Below, in pieces: positions 11,175-21,186 of a stretch of DNA of 64,000 nucleotides. The notes under the pieces were generated by a model, which saw only the letters and a list, made by a program, of their open reading frames with translations, searched no databases and was not told the DNA's origin. The position numbers were made by a program, and so were the translations under genes. The stretch is from Planoprotostelium fungivorum (Eukaryota; Evosea; Variosea; Cavosteliida; Cavosteliaceae), in NCBI GenBank assembly GCA_003024175.1, contig MDYQ01000007.1, positions 186,001 through 250,000 of the forward strand, given 5' to 3'. Every line of letters begins with the position of its first letter. Positions within the stretch are counted from its first letter, which is position 1.

Positions 11175-12841
11175 ATGAATCCCATCGTCAGGATCACTAG
11201 TGGAGGTATTCCACCTCGCATGCTATCTGCCGATCTGGCAGGTAGAGAGAGGCACACATTTGTTGCTGCCGTGGGATATAGGGGAGCGGGCTGGCACGAT
11301 TTCGGAGGTAAGTTGAATGTGAACATGCCATCTAACGTGATGATCTCAGCCATCGAGAGAACATTTCAACAGTGTCTGCTGCATTCCAAACAATTTGTCT
11401 TCCATCCGCACACGTGGTCAAAATGTTCACGAACAGATAAGGGAGTTTCTGCCATCAATAATGTCTTTTCCTTTCAGGTATCAATTGATGATCAGCCGAT
11501 CCACGATCTGAACCTTGATTGATCGTCGTTCGACATCATCTGACAATTTAAGGCAACGCGTCAACCTCTGAAAGAGAGTGTTGGTGATCTGTATGACATC
11601 ATTTCGAAACAACTACACAGCCACCTGAATCCATGTTTCACACTCTTCTCGTTACGTTCCACGACTTGTAAGATTGCACATTATTCATCAACCAAGCCTG
11701 ACGCGTCACCAGCTGAGTTCGAGGCCAGAAGCAGCTGTGAGAAGAGAACTTATCATTATCTCGTAGACATAGATTACTTGCTACCCAGAAACGTAAAGAA
11801 GGTGAAAGTTCATCGTTCACGATGGTATCTCATCATGATGCAGTCGCACATCGAAGAAGAGAAGAGAAAGATTGTGGATAGAATCAATCAATTGTGCCTC
11901 CATTTCATCGGCCGACACAATTTTGTTCACTACATCGACCGATCATCAGATGATGTGAGGCAACCCATTTGATTCCATTCTCTTCATGCAAACGTGATCA
12001 TCATCTGATCATCGTGTGTCATGCAGATCGATTACACATCGACGATCATGATCATCACATCAGACGCTGGTTGACTCTTGCAGAGAGAAGAAGAGAAGAG
12101 AAGTAGATCATTGGAAGACATGAGCAGCACGAGGACAGTACACTCCATGCGCTGCGTCGGAACCGTGGACAATTTTTTCGACATCGAGGTGATCCATTCT
12201 ACAACCCGCCAATCCGTGATATCTCACGCGAATGAAATCTGAGCGTTGTAGATCGTGGGTCGATCCTTCGCGAAGCATCAGATTCGGAAGATGATGGGAA
12301 TGCTGCTCATGGTCATCAAGCGTCAGATGCCAGATGATATCTTACCCGTGTCTCTCAAGACGTCTCAGAAGGTGAAGGTGTAGCTGATGTATGAATGGCT
12401 CATTGTAGACAGGTGCACACCCCATTAGCTCCATCAGAATATCTATATTTCGACCGTCCAGATTTCAAGGGGATTTACCGTGGCCTGATGGAGGTACCAT
12501 CTACAACGTTGTAGATGGTCGATTTACGTGCCACAGGTTCCAGCGGCGAGTAGAGAGCAATTTTTCAATCGTTTCATCCTGCCAGACGTCAAGGCCTATA
12601 CAGATCGCCCCATCGATACAGAACATTTCAAGGTGACGATCTACAACCGTGTAGATGATGACCCCACCAGGTACCGGTCAGGATAGAGAATCGAAAGAAG
12701 ATCCTGACGCAGATGCACCGTTGGGAGATGGAGATCGGTGGGTCATGTGATCGAGGCGACGTGATTGATGATGACTTAGGCATACCTGTCTCTGGAAACA
12801 CACCGCTCAAGTCTCTGTTGCCAAAGAAAGAAGAGACGTAG
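11175..12841 (+). CDS. tRNA pseudouridine synthase, TruA/Pus1 family
   Basis: Isomerises uridines in tRNA and possibly other RNAs. The fold is visible: TFVAAVGYRGAGWHDFGG, then AIERTFQQCLLHSK, then SKCSRTDKGVSAINN, which contains the catalytic aspartate in the SRTDKG motif. A later exon gives RTYHYLVDIDYLLP and HFIGRHNFVHYID, then GTVDNFFDIE, IVGRSFAKHQIRKMMGML (the conserved HQIR helix of TruA) and the C-terminus TPLKSLLPKKEET with the stop at 12839-12841. The overall order matches eukaryotic Pus1. Nearly every intron carries a half-site or whole copy of the dispersed CATCTACAAC/GTTGTAGATG palindrome, including the perfect copy at 12498-12517, so this gene is the best place to study that element. 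Confidence 0.85.
12195..12252. repeat. Split palindrome flanking one intron
   Basis: Within one intron of the Pus1 gene a 5' half (TTCTACAAC near the donor, 12197-12205) and a 3' half (GTTGTAG, 12245-12251, at the acceptor) face each other, so the intron RNA could fold with its two splice sites close together. Confidence 0.6.
12498..12517. repeat. Perfect 20-nt palindrome CATCTACAACGTTGTAGATG in an intron
   Basis: The perfect reference copy of the dispersed palindrome. It sits about four bases inside the 5' end of a short Pus1 intron. As RNA it would form a 10-bp self-complementary segment, or pair between molecules; as DNA it is a dyad-symmetric site. Confidence 0.9.
12638..12657. repeat. 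Near-perfect copy of the palindrome in the next Pus1 intron
   Basis: Reads GATCTACAACCGTGTAGATG, again just inside a GTGAC donor. Two consecutive introns of one gene therefore carry the same palindrome at the same place, which argues against chance. Confidence 0.85.
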
Positions 12842-14221
12842 ACACTTGAATCGAGTTTGAAATTTTCCCATCACGAACAACATGATGCAGCTTTCGAATG
12901 GAGACATGATCGACCGATGGTCACATAAAGAGGATGGTCGGTGTTGAATCTCATGACTCGTTGTGTGGTGAAAGTGGAGAGCGACCTCTTCGTGATGTGA
13001 CATCAGATGCCAATCATCACGGTAACATCTTTAGGATGAAGGCAGGGAGTGCGCGACAGAATGCTCAGGAGTTTTTTGCAGCGGTGAGCGATGAAGAGAT
13101 GAAGAGGTGTTGATGGTTTGTGTCAGGAGAAACATCGTAGCCGTTGCAAATAAAGAAGTTGAACTTTGTTGGCATCTGGGTATAGTCGAGAGTCAGAGCA
13201 AAGAGGAGAAAGACGAACGCGATCTCCTGCATCTGAGCGCACGTGTGTATCCACGTCGTGTCTGCACGAGTTGCTGTGCGGAACTTCAAGCCAGAGATTT
13301 ATCCTCAAGTGCTTGTGCATTCCCTATAGATTTATAGAGAATGACAGTTCCATCGTTCTGTAGAGTTTCTCAACCACTGCAGTTTGTTCGAGGATATAGG
13401 GAGAGAGATCTGCAAGATGACCGACAGCGGGATGTGAGCAAGCGTCACAGCAACAGCTGTGACAGATGACACGCTCAGTATGCCGCAGCCTGGCGGGCTG
13501 TTTTTATCCCATCATCTTCCTCCATCAGATATGTGTCTTTAACACCTGCACGCTCCATCCATCCCGCAGTATAACGCCTTCTCAGAGCTGTAAGGAATGA
13601 GCACAGCTTCTCTCTTTCTTATCAGTTGTCCAGACAGCATCAGATGTGTAACTTTAACAAGGGCATGCTCCATCACTCCTTCAGCATAGCATCTTCTCAG
13701 CATCGCCCACCACGCAGAGACAGTGTAAGTGACTGCATCTTCTCTATTGCTCAACACTACGGCCCCACTACACGCGTCGCCTCTACCTCCCGTGACAGCC
13801 AGGACCACCCAGAACACACCCGTTGTAGACGCGTCCACGCAGCACAGGTGCCAAACATGGCTCCTTCTGCCGTCTCTTCTGAATGTTGCACAGGTTGGAT
13901 CTCCTGACTATCAGGCAGAGGGGCAATTTATATGCCTTGTCACGTGGCATAGTGCGTTTAGAGGACTTGTCTGATGTCGATCGTCAAGAGATTGATAGAC
14001 TAGGAGCTCTTATCGAAGCAGACTCGTCGTGAGCCATTCCATTTTTGCCTCTTCTGCAGTCTAACTCTACTCAGTTCTCAGGCGTAAGGCGAAACAAGGA
14101 CACGACCACAAGTCTTGCAATAAATCACATTCACTCATCTTCTCTGTTACAAAGACTTCTCATACACTTCAGTTCCTCATACTCGTTTATCGTTCCGTCA
14201 GGCGTAGTTTATTTTCCAACA

Positions 14222-14507
14222 CACGGCAACACATGTCACATCGCATCACAAAATCACATCGTGTGATGAAGACGATCACGCACGATCCACCTTCATTGAT
14301 ACTATATCCAGGAATGGGTATTTGAGTATTGCATTCCATCGAATACTCACTCATTTAGGATGATACTCACTCACCAATACTCATTCTAGATATGATGCGG
14401 TACGTTCGTTCATCACATGACGGCAACACATGTCACATCACGTCACCAATCACACCGTGTGATGAAGACGATCACGCACGATCCACCTTCGTTGATGCAA
14501 TATCCTT
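14222..14507. repeat. Direct repeat X, two copies of about 87 nt
   Basis: Copies at about 14222-14309 and 14420-14507, offset by about 197 nt. They share CGGCAACACATGTCACATC, then a TGTGATGAAGACGATCACGC segment and a CCACCTTC-TTGAT end. The differences are a few substitutions and a small length change, so the duplication is fairly recent. Confidence 0.8.
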
Positions 14508-14779
14508 CGTCTTGTTGTTGGGCTCCTTCTCGGATGCACCTTCCTCTCTCAGGTGGGACGCCGTCTCATCGCACGTGCGATGACTACTGTCATGAGTATT
14601 TGAGTATCCCATCCTCGGGATACTCAAATACTCACTTAATAGGGGGGTCACTCACTTACTCCATTCCTGGCTATATCCTTCGTCTTGTTGTTGGACTCCT
14701 GCTCGGATGCATCTTCCTCTCAGATGGGACGCCGTCTCATCGCACGTGCGATGACTACTGTCGTGAGTATTTGAGTATC
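14500..14779. repeat. Direct repeat Y, two copies of about 107 nt with an internal palindrome
   Basis: Copies at about 14500-14608 and 14672-14779. Both contain TATCCTTCGTCTTGTTGTTG, then GGGACGCCGTCTCATCGC, and the perfect palindrome CATCGCACGTGCGATG (14568-14583 and 14738-14753), and both run into GAGTATTTGAGTATCC. Repeat X overlaps the start of the first Y copy, so the block is a disrupted tandem array. Confidence 0.8.
14593..14634. repeat. Perfect 18-bp inverted repeat (hairpin)
   Basis: Left arm TGAGTATTTGAGTATCCC (14593-14610), six-base loop, right arm its exact complement (14617-14634). Partial forms of the arm recur at about 14317-14330 and 14764-14778. The arm itself is an internal repeat of GAGTAT. 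This resembles the end structure of a small foldback or MITE-like element, but no target duplication was found. Confidence 0.8.
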
Positions 14780-14919
14780 CTGTCCGAAGGCATCTCAGAT
14801 CAGCGACACCACGTGTTGGTTGAATCAGAATCAGAATTTGTTTTGCTGACAAATGAGATCATGAACTGAGTTTTGTGACTGGGAAAAAGAAGAGATTTGC
14901 AATACATTTTTATTCATGA

Positions 14920-15395
14920 TCACCATTTGACTTCAGGATTGGATTTGAACTTGTCGTACTGCTCCTTGTTGTACCATGAGAGTTCCGTCTCTTCTTCTAT
15001 TGACAAAAGTTTAACTCGAGACGTTGAAAGAATATGACCCACCGATTCCTAAAGAAGAGAGGACTGCGCTATCATCACTCAATGTCCAATCATCATCATG
15101 TTCCAGATTGATGATCAGGTTCTGCGACTGCACATCATTTAGAAGATGTGAATAGGATCAGAATCATCACCTTCGCACCGTGAGCTTTCGAGTAGATCTT
15201 GAGTGTATCGAATGATGTAGTGAGAAACGGTTTGAACCCAGGAGTTGATGTGATCTTCTGTCGGATCGTCTCCTTCAGCTGCCCAACGGTGGTGTTGGAC
15301 AGGGACACATTTTGGATAATGAGGTTCTTAACGGTACGATATTCGAAAGAACGGATGACACGGATAGTGAGAATGACTCCCTCAGACTCTGACAT
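14920..15395 (-). CDS. UPF0538 family protein (C2orf76 homologue)
   Basis: Minus strand, three exons. Starts MSESEGVILTIRVIRSFEYR (15395) and continues TVKNLIIQNVSLSNTTVGQL, then DTLKIYSKAHGAK. After an intron comes SQNLIINLEHDDDWTL, then the last exon TELSWYNKEQYDKFKSNPEV with KW and the stop at 14920-14922. The order and the diagnostic phrases (VRLIRSFEHR, LKIxxxAH, ELSWxxxxxYxxYKxNP) match the conserved UPF0538 family, whose biochemical function is not established. It is divergent from the SbcCD gene with only about 117 nt between starts, so the two may share a promoter region. Confidence 0.85.
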
Positions 15396-15512
15396 GATGA
15401 TTTGATGATGTGGTGTGGTGTGTCTCACCCTTTTCCGAATTTTATGATCATCAGCGGTTGTAGAAGATGAACACGTGATCAGATCGCAGACATTATTCCA
15501 TTTCGACGACAC

Positions 15513-18500
15513 ATGTTGTCTGCAGTTTTATGGAGAACGGATGTCTCCCGTTTGAGGCCTGTTGAGTTCTCAAGTTGGAAATTCTTTCGAAGCATCAAAA
15601 CAAATGTCAATACGTCACGAAAGAAACAAGTCGAGAGCGATTCACATTCTATCACAAATGCAAAAGAATCTTCCAATGGCACTACGAACACAAAGAAGGT
15701 GATTACGATCCATGATCACATCATCAGGTCTGATGGTGTCATTTCACAGGCCAATCAGATAAAATCGAAGAAAACATCCATAGACAATGTCACAGCCTCA
15801 CCATCGAAATCATCATCCACGAGACAACACAAGCCACCGTCCCCATCATCATCCAAGGAAACCGACAAAAAACAACAAATCTCCAAGAGAGAAACGTCCC
15901 AAAGCAAAAAGAATGCCCTCACAACGACTCGCAGATCATCATCATCGAAAGCCGATGACGATCAGAAGACAAAAGACAAGGCGACCAAGACGCTGAAAGC
16001 CAAGAATGCTCCACAAAATTCCGAGAAAACCGACGGAAAAGTCATCGGAATATTCGGTGACATCCACTTCCAAGAGAGAGGTACGACCCACTTCGAGTCG
16101 AAATTTCCGCCGATTTTCACACACTCCAGGTCTCCAGCGCATCAAACGAACGGGCGATTGGATCATCGAAGAATTCGCCAAGCAGAAGGTTCGTCTACAA
16201 CGAGACAGAACCCCCCTGACTCTCTACAGGTGTCAGCCGTAGTCTGTCTGGGAGACGTATTAGACACGAGAGAGAACGTGTCAGTCATCGCTCAATCATC
16301 AGCCATCAGCTTCCTCAATAAGATGTCATCCACTCTGCGGGTGTGACGAATTATGACGTCTCAAGTGTCAATTTGACGTTCGTGATAGGTACCGCTTCAC
16401 ATTATTCTGGGAAATCACGACATGCATCTGAAGCATTCTCACGCGGTGACTTCTCTCGATTGTTTCAGTATGAATGGAATGCAATCACAGGACATCCATC
16501 TACACAGGTGTAGATCGATCTCAAACATCGCCAAATTCATCTTCTCACCCACTGAATTCGATACAATTGAATTTCATAATTCATACTGAACGGTCGATCC
16601 ACAGAGAATTGGGCGTTGTAAATGACATCTGTGGTATATCAGGTTTAATGATGCCTTACTACGAAGATCAATCTACAATCATCGATTATGTAGACAACAT
16701 CGTCAGGGAGAAGGGGTCAGAATGGACACGTCAGGTGGACCGAACATTCGTGCCGCTGTAGTGTGTCGCTGATACGTATAGAACCTCGTTGGGTTCGGAC
16801 ATCTGTCTGTGGAGGGAGCTTTTCAGCATTCGAAGAAAGAAGAAGTCAAATTGGGTGGAATCAGCGAGAGAAATTTCGATGGATTGAAGAGAACTTATTC
16901 CGGACATTTTCACGTTCCGCAGAACTTTGGAAGCAAATTTCATTACGTGGGAGCTCCTCTACAATTCAACTGTGAGTTTCAGATGATGATCTCATATATG
17001 ATATCGTCTGTGAATGGAGAAGGAGTCACGTGACATCGAAACTGATAGATGTTCAGTTGGCGATGCCGGGGAGACGAGAGGTATCGGACTGTATCACGTG
17101 AAGAAGGATCAATATCACTGGATCAGTAACCCATACTGTCAACAGTTTCTCATCGTAAGATATATTTCATCGAGTTTTCCACTGAATTTCTCAAGATGCA
17201 GTACAGTATGATGGAGAAATTCTTGGAAAATCCGAGCCGGTAATTTTCCGCATTGATTTCCCTCCTCTCTTCATCTACACCGTTGTAGATGGATCTGATC
17301 CTTTCATTTAGGATAAAAGATACATTCATATCGTTACGCTACACCGAATCGACTGACATGCTCTCTTTTCCACAACACCGCAAGAGACTATTGGAGGCAG
17401 GTGCCCTGGGTGTACAGCAGGTCAGTCAAATTTCTTCGAAATTTCTCATGAACGTTCCAGGAATCTCTCTTACGCAGAACTCTCAAGAAAAATTCCAGAA
17501 AAATGATTGGAAGGGAGACGGATATCTTATCTAACATTGAAAATTTCGTGAAAAATGTGAAAAATATTATCTCGAAGAGCAAAACAAAGAATCTGACCGA
17601 CCTCAAGAACTTTTTCGGTGAAATTTCTGTGATGGAGCGGATGATGACGTCATACAGGGGAGGAGGGTACGGTGGACCAAATGATTGGTCTGGGGAAGGA
17701 TATCGTACATATCGTGAACGATGAGAGGAACACGGCTAGGGAGGCCGATCGAGCTGGCCCCGTCTTCGTCGGAAATCTCCGCGAAATTTCAATGTCCAAC
17801 TTCATGGGTGTACAGGGTGTGTATTACCGTGCTTCTGAAATTTCACTGAAATTTCTGCATAGGAGAATTGAAGATTTCATTCGAAGAGATGAAAGATGGA
17901 ATCTGGGTGATGGAGGGAAAGAATGGATCGGGTAAATCGACCATCATAGAGGCACTCTCCTGGTGTCAATTCGGTGAATTCATCCGTTCCGACATGAACA
18001 AGGTGAGATCATCCATCTACAACGAGCCACGCATTCGTCTACAACGAGACATCTCACATTCGATTGAGCTTATTTCAGGACTTTGTCATCAACGACCAGA
18101 CGCCGAGTAAAGAGGCGGCATCGGTCACCGTGGAATACACCAACGGTTTCATCATCAAGAGATCCCGACGTAAAGGGAAACCCGACGTACTCCAGACGTA
18201 CCAGAGGGACCCAGATACCCAAGAGGTCATGGAGCTGTTGGACAACCAGAAGGGGGAGCTATCAAACACTCAGAAGACATTGAATCACATACTCGGCATC
18301 GATTTCTCTACGTATTCAAAATCGATCGTGCTGGGACAGGTGAGAATGTTCTGAGATATTTCTGGAGATTTTCTGTGAAATTTCTAAAGAATTTCGCAGA
18401 ACGTTTCGTTCAATTTTATTTCTGGCGGGAAAGAAGAGAGGAGGAAGGTATTGGAAGAGGCTCTGGGTGATGGTTCGTTGTAGATGAACCTTCGTCTCAT

Positions 18501-20515
18501 GAACTCAGGTTTGGAGAGAATCAATTTGTATTATGATTACGCACACACTCAGCGAAGAGAGGTGAGTTGCCATGAACAATTGATCCCGAATGATATTACA
18601 ACTTGCGATGAAGATATCATCACATCACATCACGATCAGATGATGGATGAGCTGATGGTTCATCAGATCGAACAAGAGTTGACACAAATCAACGTGAAGA
18701 GAGAATCATATGAGAGAGAACTCCACAATCTAGAGAGCATGACATCATCCACAAACGTGAGTCCATCATCCGTCGCATCTGATGATTCACTTTCAAATAG
18801 ATCGAACAGATCGAACATGAATTGAACGAGTTGAAAGAGAAGGTGAAATCGTTAGAGATGGAGCATCAAAAAAATACGGAGGGAACGAGACTCGAACTCG
18901 CGAACCCACCTCCTGACTCGTTCTCCCGCAAGTGGGTCATTTATTTCGATTTATTTTCATTTATTGTTCAGGGACAGGAGGGCGTTACAATCTCTCCTGA
19001 GAGAGGCACGACAGATGACCGAGTGAGATCCATCTACAGAGTTGTAGATGACTGAAGTCTTCAGAATGATCATGGAATTGAACGGACACGTACACAGAGA
19101 AGGAAGCAACTGCCCAACTTGTGGGCAAATCGTTCAAGATACCGAAAAGATGGAACAGAAGGTGACGTATTTTATTCTATTTTATTCTCATCAAATTGGG
19201 ACAGATCGCGACGATATTCGAGAAGGTGGTCAATGCCCTCGATACGGCGTCCCAATTGGAAGATTCACTGAAAATTTTGGGGGAGAAGCCCTGGAGACCT
19301 GAAGACCCACAGTGGACGTCCCAATTATCCATCATGATATCAGGTATGATATCATATCACCCCACACCCTCATGACGTCGTGACATCCCTCATGATATCT
19401 CACAGACGCTCTTGTGACATCAGAAACGATGGAGAGAGAAGAGACGAAGAGAGAGAAGGAATTTTCCGAGAAAAAGATGCAGAGGTTGAGGCTAGAGAAC
19501 GATCTCATGAGAGCAGATGCTTCGTTTCGATCGACTCTATCTACAACGATCAATCGCATCTCATCACTAGGTGATGTCCCAATCGAGTCCCAAATTCACA
19601 TCCCACAGAGGCCCAGAAGTCCCAAATTCGAGACCAGCACGAACAGCTCGTTTCCCGCCAAAACGAACTGAAGGAGAGACTGACCGCAGAAGTGGTTCGA
19701 GAGCCCGATCTACAACGCAGACACAGAGGCCTGTCCTTCTGGGAGATGGCATTCGACAAGAGGAGTAAGACGGGCATGGGTTTCTCTTCTCTAAGAGGTT
19801 ACGTCATGGAGGGTGCCGTGGCCTCTCTCAACGCCATCTGTGGAGAATACATGCAGACCTTGGGTACACCCAACCTCACCGTCACCTTCTCCTCTGATTT
19901 AGAGTTGGAAGAATCGTACGGAAAGAGGTGACATTCGATCACGTCTACATCGATCACGAACATCTTCCACGAACAGAGACACACTCATGTCTATATCGAT
20001 CACGATCATCTTCCACGAACAGAGACACACCCGTGTCTATATCGATCACGAACATCTAAAACTGACGGAAACCAGATCGGGTGGAGAGAGAAGAAGGACA
20101 GACCTGGTGACACTCTTTGCACTCTTTGAATTGGTCAGGCAGCACAGCCGACACCAGGCAGAGTACATGATCCTCGACGAGATATTCGACGCCCTCGACG
20201 CGGACGGTGACGTGTCACGATGTCTAAAGAGTGTGACGTGAAGTAGGTCTGAGCGCGGCGGAGGCGACCATCAAGATTCTGGCCGAGAAAGTGAATAAAG
20301 TGTTTGTCATATCACACAACCAATCGGTGATCGGTGAGTTCATCATCGTGATTGACGTCACGATGATGATGTGATTGGAGATCATGATGGTGACGATGGT
20401 GATAGGTTCTATGGATGTAGCGGGGAGGATCAGTTTCAAGATGAAGAGAGATGCAGGAGGGAAGGCAGAAGGTACAAGCTTCCGAATAGAGCCGGCCGGT
20501 GCGGTTGCCTTCTGA
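15513..20515 (+). CDS. Fused SbcD-SbcC (Mre11-Rad50-like) nuclease-ATPase with mitochondrial-type leader
   Basis: One continuous spliced frame encodes both subunits of the DNA-end-processing complex. The N-terminus MLSAVLWRTDVSRLRPVEFS is Arg/Ser-rich without acids at first, like a mitochondrial presequence, followed by about 130 low-complexity residues. The metallophosphoesterase (from residue about 177) has VIGIFGDIHF, CLGDVLDTRENV, IILGNHDMHLKHS, GFGHLSVEGAF and SGHFHVPQNFGSKFHYVG, covering the metal-binding motifs. Its C-terminal part runs in frame through VFVGNLREISMSNFMGV into the ATPase N-terminus WVMEGKNGSGKSTIIEAL (Walker A, about 17905-17955). Then come SIVLGQNVSF (Q-loop), coiled coil, a zinc hook NCPTCGQIVQ (about 19108-19137), more coiled coil, KRSGGERRRTDLV (signature), YMILDEIFDALDADG (Walker B) and VFVISHNQSV (H-loop). 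About 20 short introns. The eukaryotic norm is two separate nuclear genes; the fusion and leader suggest an organellar enzyme of bacterial or phage-like ancestry. Confidence 0.85.
16497..16515. repeat. Palindromic intron word, diverged copy
   Basis: CATCTACACAGGTGTAGATC, in an SbcCD intron of about 120 nt. Both arms are preserved with a shorter centre. Confidence 0.7.
17272..17291. repeat. Palindromic intron word
   Basis: CATCTACACCGTTGTAGATG, one mismatch from perfect, in the SbcCD intron at about 17240-17310. Confidence 0.85.
19031..19050. repeat. Palindromic intron word
   Basis: CATCTACAGAGTTGTAGATG, just inside a GTGAGATC donor of the SbcCD gene, upstream of the zinc-hook exon. Confidence 0.8.
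19944..20058. repeat. Tandem repeat of about 46-50 nt within an SbcCD intron
   Basis: About 2.3 copies of a unit containing TCGATCACGAACATCTTCCA and ACGAACAGAGACACAC. It lies in the intron that separates SYGKR from SGGERRR. Skipping 19929-20073 restores the ABC signature exactly in frame, which is why I treat the repeat as intronic rather than coding. Confidence 0.7.
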
Positions 20516-21186
20516 ATGTAAAATAAATATTGTCGCCGCTGGAGTCGTGATCTTCGGGTCTGGGAAGAGACAGCAACAGGTTACACCATGCGATGATGAT
20601 GATGATCGCAATACACGATCATCAGGTTGGGCGCGGTGTATCATCAGAAGAATGCGCACGCCACCCGAAAGCAGGTGCATCGTCATCAACATCATCGTCT
20701 GATGAGATGAAACAGGTGGCACTTATCGCAGTACAGTGGATGAAGCAAGCTCTGAGGTCCGTCTAACTTTGTTCTGAACCAACCTCACACGAAACAGTCG
20801 AGAAGGAGCGAAATTGTGATAAAGTGTCTGCCCTCATCTTTATGGCTTCGTCATCGTCTTTCCATCATCAGATATTTAGATATCGTTGTCTCAAAGATGC
20901 ATCGAAAGACGATCTCGCTTCGTGTGTAGACGAAAGAGAGAGGATAAAGAGGGTGTAGACGTCTCCTGTCAATATTTAGACGGTGCGATGGATTATCATC
21001 ACGATCGACGTCACTACGTGGGCTGTGGGCTGGTAACCATCCGCGTGTACTCTGCATATCAGACTGTTTCATCGTGGCACAATCCTGCTCTCACGAACGA
21101 CCAAGCCCCGATGGTGTATTTTATTCTGACTCCGTCTGACGCGAGATCAGATCCATCTTCTTTCCATCCAGCAGAGAAGACAACTG
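20516..21186. other. Intergenic region between the SbcCD and ankyrin genes
   Basis: No gene supported. One plus-strand open frame of about 100 residues (20886-21194) runs into the next gene's start and has no recognisable domain. Two GTGTAGACG words are present near 20930-20960. Confidence 0.35.

Larger units (their letters stand above)
12842..14919. other. Gene-poor repeat-bearing region of about 2 kb
   Basis: The longest stretch with no supported gene. 12842-13400 has only short frames on both strands; a start such as MKAGSARQNAQEFFAA at 13036 could be a first exon, but nothing clear follows. 13520-13710 contains an imperfect duplication: two segments share a TTAACA...GCTCCATC...CTTCTCAG core about 115 nt apart. 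Near 13483-13507 a small GC hairpin is followed by TTTTT. 14220-14780 is a block of direct repeats with GAGTATTTGAGTAT hairpins, listed separately. Base composition and repeat content differ from the genic parts. It may be the remains of a small non-autonomous DNA element or local satellite DNA. Confidence 0.5.

Noticed and set aside
13483-13507. A GC hairpin followed by TTTTT, resembling a bacterial terminator or a Pol III stop.
   Set aside because: The genome is clearly eukaryotic and no tRNA- or snRNA-like promoter or body was found upstream.
18875-18940. A sequence that reads, on the minus strand, like the 3' half of a tRNA (T-arm with TTCGAGT loop and a following acceptor-like TCCCTCC).
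   Set aside because: No matching 5' acceptor, D-arm or anticodon arm exists nearby, and the stretch is in frame within the SbcCD coiled-coil exon. Probably chance, or at most a tRNA fragment.
19929-20073. Coding of the tandem repeat (YIDHEHL-type peptides) just before the ABC signature.
   Set aside because: The exon before it would hit a TGA immediately; treating the whole segment as an intron joins GKR to SGGERRR in phase.
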